A stretch of DNA of 64,000 bases from Deltaproteobacteria bacterium (lineage in GTDB: Bacteria > Desulfobacterota > Desulfomonilia > UBA1062): positions 54,097 through 118,096 of the forward strand of contig JAHDQN010000019.1 of the NCBI GenBank assembly GCA_018433775.1. The letters are read 5' to 3'. The notes under the pieces are model-generated. The model did no database searches. It saw only the letters and a list, made by a program, of their open reading frames with translations, and was not told the DNA's origin. Made by a program: the position numbers and the translations under genes. This document shows positions 8,566-18,038 of this stretch, piece after piece (within the stretch, counting starts at the first letter, position 1; every line of letters begins with the position of its first letter).

Positions 8566-10845
8566 ATGAGGTGGCTGAAAATCTTTGCTGGGCTTCTGGT
8601 ATGCGGCATGCTTCTTCTGGGACTCTCGGCGTACTGGTTCGTGTATCGCGGTCTGCCCTCGATACATGAGCTCAAGCAACCCGAGCCGACGAGGTTGAGC
8701 ACGATTATCGCCTCCGATGGCAGTTCCATCGGCTATATTCCGCCGGAAGGCATGATCGTCCAGGGAGGAAAGGATATCCCCGTAAGGCTGATGCAGGCCT
8801 TCATCGCTGCCGAGGACTCCACCTTCTACAAGCACGCCGGTCTCGACCTCACGCGGATCGTCGCCGCGCTCATCGCGGACATACGCGCCAATTCGTACGT
8901 CCAGGGCGCCTCCACCATTACCCAGCAGGTGGTGCGCTCGTATCTTCTTTCCCGGGAGAAGACCATCACCCGCAAGCTCAAGGAGATCGTGCTGGCGTTG
9001 CGCATCGAACGGGCCCTGTCCAAGGACGAGATCCTGCACCTCTACCTGGACCGCCTGTATCTGGGCAGCGGGGCTTACGGCGTGGGTGCGGCGTCTCTGC
9101 GGTATTTCAACAAGGAGTGCAGGGATCTCAGCTTGGCCGAAATGACCATGATCGCGGGGCTTGCGCCCGCACCGGCCAGGTACTCGCCCCTCAATGATTT
9201 TCCCGCCGCCAAGAGGAGGCAGAATTATGTGCTGACCCGCATGGTGGAGGAAGGGTACATCACCGAGTCGGAGGCGGCTGACGCGTACAAGGAGCCCCTG
9301 ATGATCACGGGAGAATCGGTGGCTTTGTTCACCCGGTATCCCTATGTGATGGACCATGTGAAGTCCCTTGTTACCGAGCGCTACGGCGGAGATATCCTTT
9401 CGGGCGGGATCAATGTCCAGACAACCCTTTCGCCCCTGCTTCAGGACGCTGCGATCCAGGCGGTGCGCAAAGGGATCATCGACCTGGAGATGAGGCAGGG
9501 CGCGTACCGCGGTCCCGAGAAAGGCATAAGCGAGACAAGGAAGGAAAGGATCCTGGCCTTCCAGGAGAATCAGCTGGCCTGGAAGGGCGAAGAGCCCTAC
9601 CAGCTTTACTGGGCCGAGGTGGTCTCCGTCTCTCCGCTGGTCGTGAATATCGGCGGAAAAACCATGGAGCTCCCCCCCCAGAGCTATGCCTGGATCAATC
9701 CCAAGGGAAGCTGGACCCCCACGGGCGTGCTCGAGCCCGGGAATGTCATCCGCCTGTGCTATACCCCGGAAGGGTTTATGCTGTCCCAGGAGCCCAGGGT
9801 CCAGGCATCCCTCGTGGCATTCGATCTCCGGAACGCAGGCACGGTTGCCCTGGTGGGCGGTTTCGATTATTCCCAGAGCCAGTTCAACCGGGCGGTGAAA
9901 GCCAGGAGGCAGAGCGGGTCGGCCATAAAGCCCTTCATCTATGCCGCCGCCGTGGATAAGGGATTTACCCCGGCCTCCATCATCTTCGATACTCCCATCA
10001 CCTTCCAGGGAGAGGAAGATGAAGAGCCCTGGAAGCCGAAGAATTACGAAGACAGGTTCTACGGGGCCACCACCCTGCGTACGGGGCTGGTGCTCTCCAG
10101 GAACGTAATCACGATCAAGATACTCAAAGACGTCGGCATCGGATATGCAATCGGCTACCTGAACCGATTCGGCATGGATGCCGAATTTCCCCGCGATCTC
10201 TCGCTGGCGCTGGGCTCGGGGTCGGTGACGCCCTACGATCTGGTGAAGGGATACGCGGTGTTCGCCACCTATGGGCAGAGGCTCAATCCCCGTCTGATAG
10301 ACTATATCACCCAGATCGATGTCGGCCCCATTTACTCGGCCAGATCCGGCGCCGCTGCAGAACCCGGCGCAGAGAGCGAAAGCCGCGCCATTTCGGAGCA
10401 GACGGCCTACATCATCACCAACATCCTGACCGATGTGGTGCAGAGCGGCACCGGCTGGCGGGCCAAGAAGCTGGGGAGGCCCGTGGCGGGAAAGACCGGC
10501 ACGAGCGATGATAACCGTGATGCCTGGTTCATCGGCTACACCCCGGAAATGATCTGCGGGGTGTGGGTGGGATACGACGACATGATGCCCCTGGGAGAGA
10601 ACGAGACCGGCAGCAGGGCGGCGTGCCCGATCTTCCTTGATTTCATGCAGGCGGCGCTCAAGGACAGACCGGTCCACGATTTCCAGATTCCTGAGGGGAT
10701 CGTGTTCGCCAAGGTGGATACGAAAACCGGGAGGCTCGCCTCGGAGAGCTCGCAGGACATCCGTTTCGAATGCTTCAAGGCCGACGGGCTTCCCCCCAGG
10801 GAGCAGTCCACATTCGATGATCTCATGCTCAAGGAGGTTTATTGA
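8566..10845 (+). CDS. Bifunctional penicillin-binding protein 1A (glycosyltransferase/transpeptidase)
   Basis: This 759-residue class A PBP has a cytoplasmic stub and one N-terminal membrane helix (about residues 5-25). The GT51 domain has the catalytic E83 in [14 protein letters not shown] and [12 protein letters not shown]. The transpeptidase domain carries SAIK at 452-455, SRN at 511-513 and KTG at 643-645. It polymerises and cross-links peptidoglycan at the outer face of the inner membrane. The ribosome site GGAGGAGCT fixes the start. It is cotranslated with the LysM protein (TGATG overlap), which suggests that protein also works on the cell wall. Confidence 0.95.
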   Translation: MRWLKIFAGLLVCGMLLLGLSAYWFVYRGLPSIHELKQPEPTRLSTIIASDGSSIGYIPPEGMIVQGGKDIPVRLMQAFIAAEDSTFYKHAGLDLTRIVAALIADIRANSYVQGASTITQQVVRSYLLSREKTITRKLKEIVLALRIERALSKDEILHLYLDRLYLGSGAYGVGAASLRYFNKECRDLSLAEMTMIAGLAPAPARYSPLNDFPAAKRRQNYVLTRMVEEGYITESEAADAYKEPLMITGESVALFTRYPYVMDHVKSLVTERYGGDILSGGINVQTTLSPLLQDAAIQAVRKGIIDLEMRQGAYRGPEKGISETRKERILAFQENQLAWKGEEPYQLYWAEVVSVSPLVVNIGGKTMELPPQSYAWINPKGSWTPTGVLEPGNVIRLCYTPEGFMLSQEPRVQASLVAFDLRNAGTVALVGGFDYSQSQFNRAVKARRQSGSAIKPFIYAAAVDKGFTPASIIFDTPITFQGEEDEEPWKPKNYEDRFYGATTLRTGLVLSRNVITIKILKDVGIGYAIGYLNRFGMDAEFPRDLSLALGSGSVTPYDLVKGYAVFATYGQRLNPRLIDYITQIDVGPIYSARSGAAAEPGAESESRAISEQTAYIITNILTDVVQSGTGWRAKKLGRPVAGKTGTSDDNRDAWFIGYTPEMICGVWVGYDDMMPLGENETGSRAACPIFLDFMQAALKDRPVHDFQIPEGIVFAKVDTKTGRLASESSQDIRFECFKADGLPPREQSTFDDLMLKEVY

Positions 10846-12947
10846 TGCTCAGGTCAGGGATTCTGCTCCTGGTGTGCATCATGCTGATGCCGTGGCCGGC
10901 AGGGGCGGAAGAGATCACCCTGGTCAAGCGCGCACGCAGGGCGGATCCCGCCGAGTTCACCAGCTATACGGTTCAGCCGGGCGATACCCTGTGGAAAATC
11001 CTGGTCCAGACCCGGAACGCGCGCTACAACAACTTTCCGTACCTCTACAAAAAATTCCGGGAGCTCAATCCGGAAATCACCGATCTGAACCACATCATCT
11101 CAGGCCGGCGGATCCGTGTTCCCCACATCCCCGGGAGCGGGGAGGGATTCTCGGTCCAGGCCACCTCTGAGGACGTCTATGTGATCAAGAAGGGTCAGCA
11201 CCTGGCCATGATCCTCAGGCAGGTGTACGGCCTGCCTGACGACCTCATCTTCAATGAATACCTGAACCTGATCAGAGACCTCAACCCGGAGATCAAGAAC
11301 CTCGATCTCGTGGAGGCGGGGCAGAAGGTCCGGATGCCCGAGATCAGGCAGGTGGTGAGTGCGGCCAAGGAGGCGGCGAAAGATCAGGAGGCCGAAGGGG
11401 CGGCCGCCGGCGGGAACGGCAAGAAACCCGACCAGCTTCTCCATGAGCTCATCGAGCAGAAGGTGCACGAGCTCACCCGGCAGCAGAAGGCCGCGGAACG
11501 CGGGGAGCAGGTGGATCCGGAATCCCTTGAGAAGGCAGAGATTCCGGATGGCCGGGCGGGGACAGCGAGTATCCTGGAAAACCAGCGGCGGCAGCGGATG
11601 GCCCCCCCGGAGATCGACAGGGAGGAAAAGCCGGCACCTGAGTCCGTGGCACAGGCAGTGCCAGTGATCGGGAAACCGGTATCCAGGAACAAGATCGAGG
11701 TCATCGAGGAAGACCGGGCCAAGACCGCCGGGAAACCGGAACCCGCACCGAAACCGAAATCCACACAAAAACCGAAGCCCGCGCCCGAACCTTCCCGGCA
11801 GACGGTTTCCGCGCCTCCGGGAAAGGACGCGCCCGGGAAAAAGGCCGGGAAGAAGCCCGATACCACGATGCAGGGCCGCAGATCAGCCGGGACGCAGGGG
11901 GAAGGAGAAACCCCGGCGCCATCCGGGCCGGGTCAAGGCAAAGGCCGGGGGAAGGCTTCTCCCGATGCGCAACCCAAACAGTCCGCCATCTCCCGGATCG
12001 TGAAGAACACCCTGCTGCCGGCCCTGACCAGGATGGGCGGCAGGCAGAAGGACGAGGGCACCTACTTCATGCCCATGGCGGGCGGAAGCAGCGTCTCCAT
12101 CGACACGAGCGAGATTCCCGTGATCGAGCTGGACACCGGCATGCGTGTCATCCTCGACATGAACAGCCGGATATCGCCTGAGGTGAAGGGCATCCTGGAG
12201 CAGGCATTCCCTGCGTGCAAGATTATCTCTGGCCCCCATGAGGGCCTGGAGTCCCTCATGGACCGGGTGCTGAACGTGTCGGGGTATTTTTCCATCAACA
12301 AGGATGCAGGCCCGCTCCTGGTCGGGGAGGACGAGAAGATCCGGTTCTCCGGGAAATGGATCGTATACAAGGATTTTTCCCGGCAGAATGTTTTTGTCAT
12401 CAATCTTCTCGGCGAAGTGGATCAGCAGACCCCCGGACCCATCAGAAACTACGCCTCCCGGTTCGGCATCGATCTCATCGAGATGGGGGGGAAGCCCTGG
12501 GTTCCGCAGGAAACTTCCGAGGCTGCACTCACCGAGCTTGGGCATTCGTACCGGAAACTCTTCGATCTCCTGGGCATGCCCTACGAGCAGGACAAGGAGC
12601 TGGAGCTCGTGTCGCTCGATGCATTGCGGATCGCCTACAAGGCCCCGCTCCTCTATAACGATCATATCGTCCTCACCGAAGAGATGCCGGATAAGACCAT
12701 GAGCGAGCTCCTGGCGAAAAAGGGATACACGGTCGTCGACACCTCGGCCGAGGTCTTCGAAACCGTGCTCGACACCCTCGGCATCGAGCGGCAGGGCCCC
12801 CCGATAAAGACGGAGGTGGCGGCAAAACGCACCGAGCTCGAGCTCCCGGCGGTGAAGGTGGGGGAGGTGGTCGTCCTTCTCAGTGCCCTGGATACGGATA
12901 TCGCACGCTATCTTGCATCCACGGGCATGAAGATCGCGGTGTGGTAG
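10845..12947 (+). CDS. Periplasmic LysM-domain protein with Pro/Lys-rich linker and novel C-terminal domain
   Basis: The ATG at 10845 overlaps the PBP1A stop (TGATG) behind AAGGAGG. The 700-residue product begins with a signal peptide (ILLLVCIMLMPWPAGA). A LysM domain follows (YTVQPGDTLWKILVQ to about residue 90) and a diverged second one (YVIKKGQHLAMILRQVYG, about 105-165). Residues about 170-370 are a low-complexity linker rich in P, K, A, E and G (KPEPAPKPKSTQKPKPAPEP). The last 300 residues form a domain I do not recognise. LysM binds peptidoglycan, and the linkage to PBP1A suggests a cell-wall partner; this role is inferred. Confidence 0.85.
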   Translation: MLRSGILLLVCIMLMPWPAGAEEITLVKRARRADPAEFTSYTVQPGDTLWKILVQTRNARYNNFPYLYKKFRELNPEITDLNHIISGRRIRVPHIPGSGEGFSVQATSEDVYVIKKGQHLAMILRQVYGLPDDLIFNEYLNLIRDLNPEIKNLDLVEAGQKVRMPEIRQVVSAAKEAAKDQEAEGAAAGGNGKKPDQLLHELIEQKVHELTRQQKAAERGEQVDPESLEKAEIPDGRAGTASILENQRRQRMAPPEIDREEKPAPESVAQAVPVIGKPVSRNKIEVIEEDRAKTAGKPEPAPKPKSTQKPKPAPEPSRQTVSAPPGKDAPGKKAGKKPDTTMQGRRSAGTQGEGETPAPSGPGQGKGRGKASPDAQPKQSAISRIVKNTLLPALTRMGGRQKDEGTYFMPMAGGSSVSIDTSEIPVIELDTGMRVILDMNSRISPEVKGILEQAFPACKIISGPHEGLESLMDRVLNVSGYFSINKDAGPLLVGEDEKIRFSGKWIVYKDFSRQNVFVINLLGEVDQQTPGPIRNYASRFGIDLIEMGGKPWVPQETSEAALTELGHSYRKLFDLLGMPYEQDKELELVSLDALRIAYKAPLLYNDHIVLTEEMPDKTMSELLAKKGYTVVDTSAEVFETVLDTLGIERQGPPIKTEVAAKRTELELPAVKVGEVVVLLSALDTDIARYLASTGMKIAVW

Positions 12948-12988
12948 AAGAATCCCTTCAAAAAGAGAGAACCGCCTCCCTTTAAGGA

Positions 12989-14332
12989 TTACCGGGCTAC
13001 GGAGATAAAGCAGGATCCATCGGAGTCGGCCGGTTCGCCCGTCGTGGTGAAGGTCCAGCTGTAACCGTTCTCCAGCCCAAAGCCCAGGTCGTCCGTGATC
13101 GTATCGCTCAGCGTAACCGTGTAGGTGGTCTCGTATGCGAGGTTCGCGCCGGGGCTGAATACGGCGGCGTTACTGCTGTAGGAGACGGATCCTTCCACTG
13201 CGCCCGAAGGGCCCGAGAGGGTGAATGAGCTGTCCGTGATGGATGCGGAGGACATCGCGGTGGAGAAGGTCGCGGTGATCATCGTGTCCACGGCCGCGCC
13301 CTGAGTGCCTCCGGCTGGAAATACCGAGCACAGGGTGGGGAAAAGGTCGGCCTCGGGGTCGTAGCCCATAACGAACCCCGTACTGCCCACGGCACGAATG
13401 TCCCGGATGGAGCCGCCGTGAATTCCCTTCAGGGAGGGGATGACAGGGGTGATGGGATCGGTGGTGACGAGGCCGTCCTGGATGGCCCAGGAGCTGCCGT
13501 CAAAGTGCAGGACCGTGCCCACGAGCTCGGATGACTGACCCACTGCATAAACGTTGCAGGGAGAGGTGCCCCAGACGGCGTTCAGGGTGGCAACGAATGA
13601 CGGGTCGCTGGTGGCGCCGGTCCACGTAACCCCGCGGTATCGGAGGATGGTGCCGTTGTCCCCCACGGCGTACACGTCACAGGGGTGGTTTCCCCATATG
13701 CCGTTGAGGTTCCAGGGGGTGTTGCTCACCTGTCCTTTCCAGATCTCTCCGTTGAAATACATCATGGTGCCGTTGTCTCCCACGGCGTATACGTCCCGGG
13801 GAAAGCTTCCCCAGACACCGTTGAGATCCCAGGGGGTGTTGCTCTCCTGTTCTTCCCAGACCTCTCCGTTGAAATGCATGATGGTGCCGTTGTCTCCCAC
13901 GGCGTACACACTGCCGGGTGCGCTTCCCCAGACGTCATTGAGATCCCAGGGGGTGTTGCTTTCCTGCTCTTCCCAGATCTCGCCGTTAAAGTGGAGGACC
14001 GTGCCTGCATCCCCCACCGCAAAGACGTCGTCCGCGGCACTTCCCCATATCCCATTGAGACGGTTGACAGTTGGGCTTGGCTGGAGGACCCAGTTGCCGC
14101 CATCCGAGAAGAGTATTCTGCCGGCGTCTGCCACGCTGAATATCGCAAGGGAAACCTCATCCGAATCATCCGGCACCGTGGCGTTTACCCAGACGTCATT
14201 CAGGACGAAATCCGTTGGTATATCATCCGGGTCCGCCTGTACCCATCGCTGGGCAAAGGCTGGAGTGATCATGAAGACGAATACGAGTGAGAACGCGGAA
14301 GTTCTGGTGAATATTTCCCGGATCAAGCTCAT
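12989..14332 (-). CDS. Secreted seven-bladed beta-propeller protein with bacterial Ig-like domain
   Basis: Starting at the ATG 14330-14332 (GGAGG upstream) the protein has a signal peptide ending ITPAFAQ. Seven repeats of a W-G-x6-V-(Y/F)-A-V-G type then follow from about residue 45 to 330. Four of them are close to one another (VYAVGDNGTIMHFNGEVWEE). A C-terminal SbsA-like Ig domain (IFPAGGTQ-like start, ATFSTAMSSASIT, YTVTLSDTITDDLGFGLENG) ends in GSCFISVAR. Such repeats occur in exported proteins of unknown ligand. The final SCFI resembles the CFIATAAYGS tail seen on many exported proteins, but it stops five residues after SCFI. The gene is isolated; its function is unknown. Confidence 0.8.
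   Translation of the reverse strand: MSLIREIFTRTSAFSLVFVFMITPAFAQRWVQADPDDIPTDFVLNDVWVNATVPDDSDEVSLAIFSVADAGRILFSDGGNWVLQPSPTVNRLNGIWGSAADDVFAVGDAGTVLHFNGEIWEEQESNTPWDLNDVWGSAPGSVYAVGDNGTIMHFNGEVWEEQESNTPWDLNGVWGSFPRDVYAVGDNGTMMYFNGEIWKGQVSNTPWNLNGIWGNHPCDVYAVGDNGTILRYRGVTWTGATSDPSFVATLNAVWGTSPCNVYAVGQSSELVGTVLHFDGSSWAIQDGLVTTDPITPVIPSLKGIHGGSIRDIRAVGSTGFVMGYDPEADLFPTLCSVFPAGGTQGAAVDTMITATFSTAMSSASITDSSFTLSGPSGAVEGSVSYSSNAAVFSPGANLAYETTYTVTLSDTITDDLGFGLENGYSWTFTTTGEPADSDGSCFISVAR
13580..14056 (-). repeat. Tandem 117-bp coding repeats (four 39-41 residue propeller blades)
   Basis: Four consecutive units inside the propeller gene share the residue pattern N-x-(V/I)-W-G then V-Y-A-V-G-D-N-G-T and end near NTPWDL. 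At the DNA level the middle two are nearly the same over most of their length. One more blade on each side, plus a seventh, are diverged. This looks like recent internal duplication. Confidence 0.75.
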
Positions 14333-14492
14333 GGCCTTGTTTCCTCCCCGGCAGGTAAACACGTTCGATGCGCTGAACATAGTATAAGTATATACTGTTT
14401 CGGCTGTTTGAAAAAGGATAAATCCCTGCGGGCATAAGAAAGGAGCGCCGCAGTGGTCAGGTGCGCCGGCATGTTCTGCGAAAAGGATGTTC

Positions 14493-16007
14493 TCAGCGAT
14501 GGTAGATGGTGATCTCGTCGCCGGGCTGGATCCGGGCCGAGGGCTTCAGCCTGTTCCATCTGATGACATCGCTGGTCGACACCTCGAACTTCTGGGATAT
14601 TCCCCACACCGTGTCGCCCTTCTTCACGCGGTACTGCACCATCCGTGGGCTCGAGGAGGAATGGAGCTGCGGCGGAATTTTCAGGGCTGTGCCGGGGTAG
14701 ATCAGGGACGGGTTCCGGATGCCGTTGACCTCGACGATATCCTCCAGGCTCACCCCGTAGAGACGGGCAATGCCTCTGAGGTTCTCCCCCCGTGCGACCA
14801 CGTGGCGGTGCCTGCTCGGCGGACGGATGTCGGCAGAGAGCTCGCCGCGCGGGATGACGAGGACCTTTCCGATGGTGAGGATATCACTGGCCTTCATCCG
14901 GTTCGCCCGTGCGATGTCCCGGGCGGAAGACGAATATTTCTTTCCCAGGCCGATGAGGGTGTCGCCCTTCCGGATGGTGTGGGTCACATACTCGACCCGG
15001 GTGCTGTGAGTTTTCTGCAGGTATTGTGCAACCGCGGGCGCGGTCCCCTGCGGAACCTTGAGCAGGTATTCACCGCCGCGGGGAGGGGTGCACCGCCTGA
15101 TAAGCTCGGGGTTCAGCCGGACGAGCTGGGCTTCGGAGAATCCTGCCGCTTCGGCGATCTCGTCCAGATAGGAAAAGCCCTTCACCCGGACGGTCTCGTA
15201 CCCGAGAGGGGCGATCTTCAGATCATCCGGCACCTCGAGCCCGTAGTGGGCCCGGTTCTTTGCAAGGATGAGCGTGGCGATGAACTTGGGCACATACTGC
15301 AGGGTTTCGGTCTTGATGGGCATGGGATGGGAGATATCCCAGAAGCAGCTCACCTCGGGGTTTCTCTTCATGATCCGGTTGATGGTCCCCTCGCCCGCGT
15401 TGTACGCGGCGCCCGCCAGAAGCCAGTCGCCGAAGAGCGTGTGCAGATTCTTGAGATAGCGGGCCGCTGCGCGGGTGGATTTTTCCAGATCCCGGCGCTC
15501 GTCGACCCACCTGTTCACCGTGAGGTCGTAGTGTCTGGCGGTGCCGATCATGAACTGCCAGTAGCCTGTGGCGCCGGTGCGTGAAACGGCGTTGGCCTTG
15601 CCCGAGCTCTCCACCATGCTGAGATACACCAGATCTCTGGGCAGGCCCTGACTTGCGAGGATCTCCTCCATTGCGGGCCGCACAGAGTCGAAACGGGCAA
15701 GGGTGAGCAGAAACTGTTTGCGGTAGCGGTCAGAGTATTGCTGCACCCACCATTCGATTCTCTCGTTCATCTCGAACTCGAAGTCATAAGGGGCTTCCCG
15801 GTCGAAGAACGGCTCTTGCGCCAGGGTGTGATTATCGAACAGGGGAGGTATCTCGCCCAGTTCGCTTGAGGGAGGAAGGGGTTCCGTGGTCGCCGGACAC
15901 CCTGCCGCAGGATACCCCGAAGAAGGAGGAATTTCACTGGTGAGAGAACAGCCTTGTACGATGCACAGAGCCAGGATGAGAAGCAATGCCCGCAATTTCA
16001 CTATCAC
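14493..16007 (-). CDS. mltD: Membrane-bound lytic transglycosylase D-like lipoprotein with three LysM domains
   Basis: The best start is GTG at 16005-16007, six bases after GGAGG; the frame is open further upstream without a better site. The product has a lipoprotein signal (LLLILALCIVQGC). An SLT domain follows with the catalytic glutamate in YLSMVESSGKANAVSRTGA and downstream AGEGTINRIMKRNP. Three LysM domains occupy the C-terminus (HTIRKGDTLIGLG, HVVARGENLRGIARLYG, YRVKKGDTVWGISQKF). Enzymes of this class cleave glycan strands to 1,6-anhydromuropeptides in the periplasm. The about 504-residue length is normal for MltD. It is transcribed away from rpoH across a 190-bp gap. Confidence 0.92.
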   Translation of the reverse strand: MIVKLRALLLILALCIVQGCSLTSEIPPSSGYPAAGCPATTEPLPPSSELGEIPPLFDNHTLAQEPFFDREAPYDFEFEMNERIEWWVQQYSDRYRKQFLLTLARFDSVRPAMEEILASQGLPRDLVYLSMVESSGKANAVSRTGATGYWQFMIGTARHYDLTVNRWVDERRDLEKSTRAAARYLKNLHTLFGDWLLAGAAYNAGEGTINRIMKRNPEVSCFWDISHPMPIKTETLQYVPKFIATLILAKNRAHYGLEVPDDLKIAPLGYETVRVKGFSYLDEIAEAAGFSEAQLVRLNPELIRRCTPPRGGEYLLKVPQGTAPAVAQYLQKTHSTRVEYVTHTIRKGDTLIGLGKKYSSSARDIARANRMKASDILTIGKVLVIPRGELSADIRPPSRHRHVVARGENLRGIARLYGVSLEDIVEVNGIRNPSLIYPGTALKIPPQLHSSSSPRMVQYRVKKGDTVWGISQKFEVSTSDVIRWNRLKPSARIQPGDEITIYHR

Positions 16008-16112
16008 ATATAACCTCCGGAGACAGGTCTGTCTGCCTGGAATCTTGCCCGTCAATAGAACGCTTAATTTACCTGGAAAAATTGAACCCTTCAACGGTTT
16101 TTTTCATCTAAT

Positions 16113-16136
16113 ATATCGGATGAATCATTCCGATAT
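16113..16136. promoter_or_regulatory. Perfect 8-bp inverted repeat in the rpoH upstream region
   Basis: ATATCGGA (16113-16120) and TCCGATAT (16129-16136) are exact reverse complements around the 8-nt spacer TGAATCAT. A further TATCGG half-site follows within 10 bp. The element lies 63-86 bp before rpoH and just after a weak promoter-like pair (TTGAAC at 16082, TCTAAT at 16107). It could be an operator or a 5'-UTR hairpin. Confidence 0.4.
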
Positions 16137-16198
16137 GTATCGGTTAATTACAGCCGCAACTTGACGGAACTGAACTCAGCGATGTAGAAGGAGATGAT

Positions 16199-17056
16199 AT
16201 GAATCTTCCCGTAGCACAAAGCCGTTCGCTGTCAGAGCTGATCAGTCGGTTCGAGGCTTTTCCCGTCCTCGCGAAGGACGAGGAGTATGATCTCGCGGTG
16301 AAGTTGAGAGAGTACAATGATGTCGATGCCGCCCACCGCCTCGTGACCTCGAACCTGCGGAACGTTGTGCGGATCGCCATGGATTATGCCGGGTATGGGC
16401 TTCCCCTGGAGGATATCGTGCAGGAAGGGACCATCGGACTCATGGTGGCGGTGAAAGAGTTCGATCCGTACAAGGGATACCGCCTCATGACCTATGCCGT
16501 CTGGTGGATCAAGGCGATGATCCACGACTATATCCTGAAGTTTTTCTCCCAGGTAAAGCTCGGGACCACCAAACTCCAGAAGCGCCTGTTTTACGGCCTC
16601 AACAGGCTGATGGCGGAAGAGGAAGTGGTCGACGGCAATATCAACGAACGCACGCAGGCCATTTCCGCGCGTCTCGATGCCGATCCTCAGCAGGTGGAAG
16701 AGATCATCACCAGGCTCACTTACCGGGATCAGTCTCTCGACAGCCCGCTGGCCGACGACAGCGAGACCAGCTTCGTGGATTTTCTGGCCGACTCCGGGCT
16801 GAATCCCGAGGACACGGTCATGGAAACCGAACGGGCCATGAGCGTGGAGAACCATGTGAACGAGGCACTGGAAGACCTGTCCGACCGGGAGCAGGAGATC
16901 GTCAGGCAGAGGATCATGGCGGACGACCCCCGGACCCTGGAGGAGCTGGGCAGGCAGTACAATATCTCCAAGGAGCGGGTCCGGCAGATCGAGAACAACG
17001 TGAAGAACAAGCTCCGCAAGGCCCTTGAGGACAAGATGGAATCTATGGTGCAATAG
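16199..17056 (+). CDS. rpoH: RNA polymerase sigma-32 (heat-shock sigma factor)
   Basis: A 285-residue group 3 sigma factor of the RpoH type. Region 2 has the RLVTSNLRNVVRIA helix and YRLMTYAVWWIKAMI. The RpoH box is recognisable as QKRLFYGLNRLM. Region 4 carries LSDREQEIVRQRIM and the helix-turn-helix EELGRQYNISKERVRQIE. It directs core polymerase to heat-shock promoters. The start has AAGGAGATGAT. An hsp20 gene follows after 9 bp, so sigma factor and chaperone form one short stress operon. The palindrome upstream is the only visible regulatory sign. Confidence 0.95.
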   Translation: MNLPVAQSRSLSELISRFEAFPVLAKDEEYDLAVKLREYNDVDAAHRLVTSNLRNVVRIAMDYAGYGLPLEDIVQEGTIGLMVAVKEFDPYKGYRLMTYAVWWIKAMIHDYILKFFSQVKLGTTKLQKRLFYGLNRLMAEEEVVDGNINERTQAISARLDADPQQVEEIITRLTYRDQSLDSPLADDSETSFVDFLADSGLNPEDTVMETERAMSVENHVNEALEDLSDREQEIVRQRIMADDPRTLEELGRQYNISKERVRQIENNVKNKLRKALEDKMESMVQ

Positions 17057-17065
17057 GAAGGCCTG

Positions 17066-17506
17066 ATGGGTTATCAGAAGAGACATCCCATACGCGACAT
17101 CCTGGACCTGCAGGACAGGATGAACCGGGTCTTCGAGGAGAGCCTCAGGGAGTCCGAGCACGTGAGGCTGCCCGGGCATTGGAATCCCCAGGTCGATGTT
17201 GCGGAAGACGACGAGGCCCTGTACATCCGGGCCGAGCTTCCGGGAGTGAAGCGGGAAGACATCAGTCTGGATCTCTCCGACGGTGTGCTCACCATCAGCG
17301 GCAGCAAGCCTTTCACCCACGATAACCGCAGCGAAAACTACTACATGATCGAACGGCAGTACGGGACATTCAGAAGGACCTTCAACATTCCCAAGGCCGT
17401 GGACACGCACGCGATCCAGGCCAGACTGGAGAAGGGGATGCTCGAGGTCAGGGTGCCCAAGCTCAACGATATCGGCGCCCGCAAGATTCCCATTATCGAG
17501 AAGTGA
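17066..17506 (+). CDS. Small heat-shock protein, Hsp20/alpha-crystallin family
   Basis: This 146-residue protein has a short N-terminal arm (HPIRDILDLQDRMNRVFEE). A complete alpha-crystallin domain follows, from NPQVDVAEDDEALYIRAELP through GVLTISGSK to GTFRRTFNIPKAVD and LEKGMLEVRVPKL. The C-terminus has an I-x-I motif (KIPIIEK). It should act as an ATP-independent holdase forming oligomers. It sits 9 bp after rpoH. Its 3' end overlaps the convergent rsmG gene by 14 nt. Confidence 0.95.
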   Translation: MGYQKRHPIRDILDLQDRMNRVFEESLRESEHVRLPGHWNPQVDVAEDDEALYIRAELPGVKREDISLDLSDGVLTISGSKPFTHDNRSENYYMIERQYGTFRRTFNIPKAVDTHAIQARLEKGMLEVRVPKLNDIGARKIPIIEK

Positions 17507-18038
17507 TCTCGTACGCCTCCAGGTTGAGCCGGTAGCCTCGACACTCCCGAGAGGATCGTTCGATCAGGCCGAAGAGGGAGTGGTCGATGAGCGGGGAATC
17601 CCCGGTCGAAAAATAATAGAAGCGACCGGGCCGGGATACGATGCCCAGCACGGTGCCGGCCAGCGTTTCGCGGGGGGAGAACGACCGGGCCATAACCGCG
17701 GGGAAGGGTCCGGTCGCCTGTGTGTTGGGGTCGCTATCGATCAGTTCCATGTCGTTGAAATCCAGAAGATCAATGATGTGGCGGAGGAAGATGCCCTTTT
17801 TCTGACTCCGCTCGATCATCCAGACTCGTGATTCCGGATGGAGCGTTTTATAGAGGATGGCGAGAAAGCCTGACCCGGTTCCCAGATCGGCTATTTCCGG
17901 TTCATTCACCTGCTCCAGGAGGTCCAGTGTATCCCCGGCCTGCCCTTCCAGGTCCTTCTCCATGGAACGGCTCACCAGGTGAAGCCGCGGATTATAATGG
18001 CGCACCTCTCTGATCCACGTGGTGATTTTCTCGTCCAT
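17493..18038 (-). CDS. rsmG: 16S rRNA (guanine-527-N7) methyltransferase RsmG (GidB)
   Basis: A 181-residue SAM-dependent methyltransferase with the RsmG signature IADLGTGSGFLAILYKTLHP. VWMIERSQKKGIFLRHII follows, and the catalytic-region MARSFSPRE takes the place of the usual SRA motif. It methylates G527 of 16S rRNA. ATG at 18036-18038 overlaps the mnmE stop (TGATG); a GTG one codon earlier also overlaps. It is the last gene of the rpmH-to-rsmG block. At 181 residues it is a little short for the family (about 205), mainly at the N-terminus. Confidence 0.9.
   Translation of the reverse strand: MDEKITTWIREVRHYNPRLHLVSRSMEKDLEGQAGDTLDLLEQVNEPEIADLGTGSGFLAILYKTLHPESRVWMIERSQKKGIFLRHIIDLLDFNDMELIDSDPNTQATGPFPAVMARSFSPRETLAGTVLGIVSRPGRFYYFSTGDSPLIDHSLFGLIERSSRECRGYRLNLEAYEITSR

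Noticed and set aside
8536..10677. Long open frame on the minus strand (about 713 codons)
   Set aside because: It lies opposite the PBP1A gene, whose catalytic motifs are complete. The shadow protein has no recognisable domain and is a product of GC-rich codon use.
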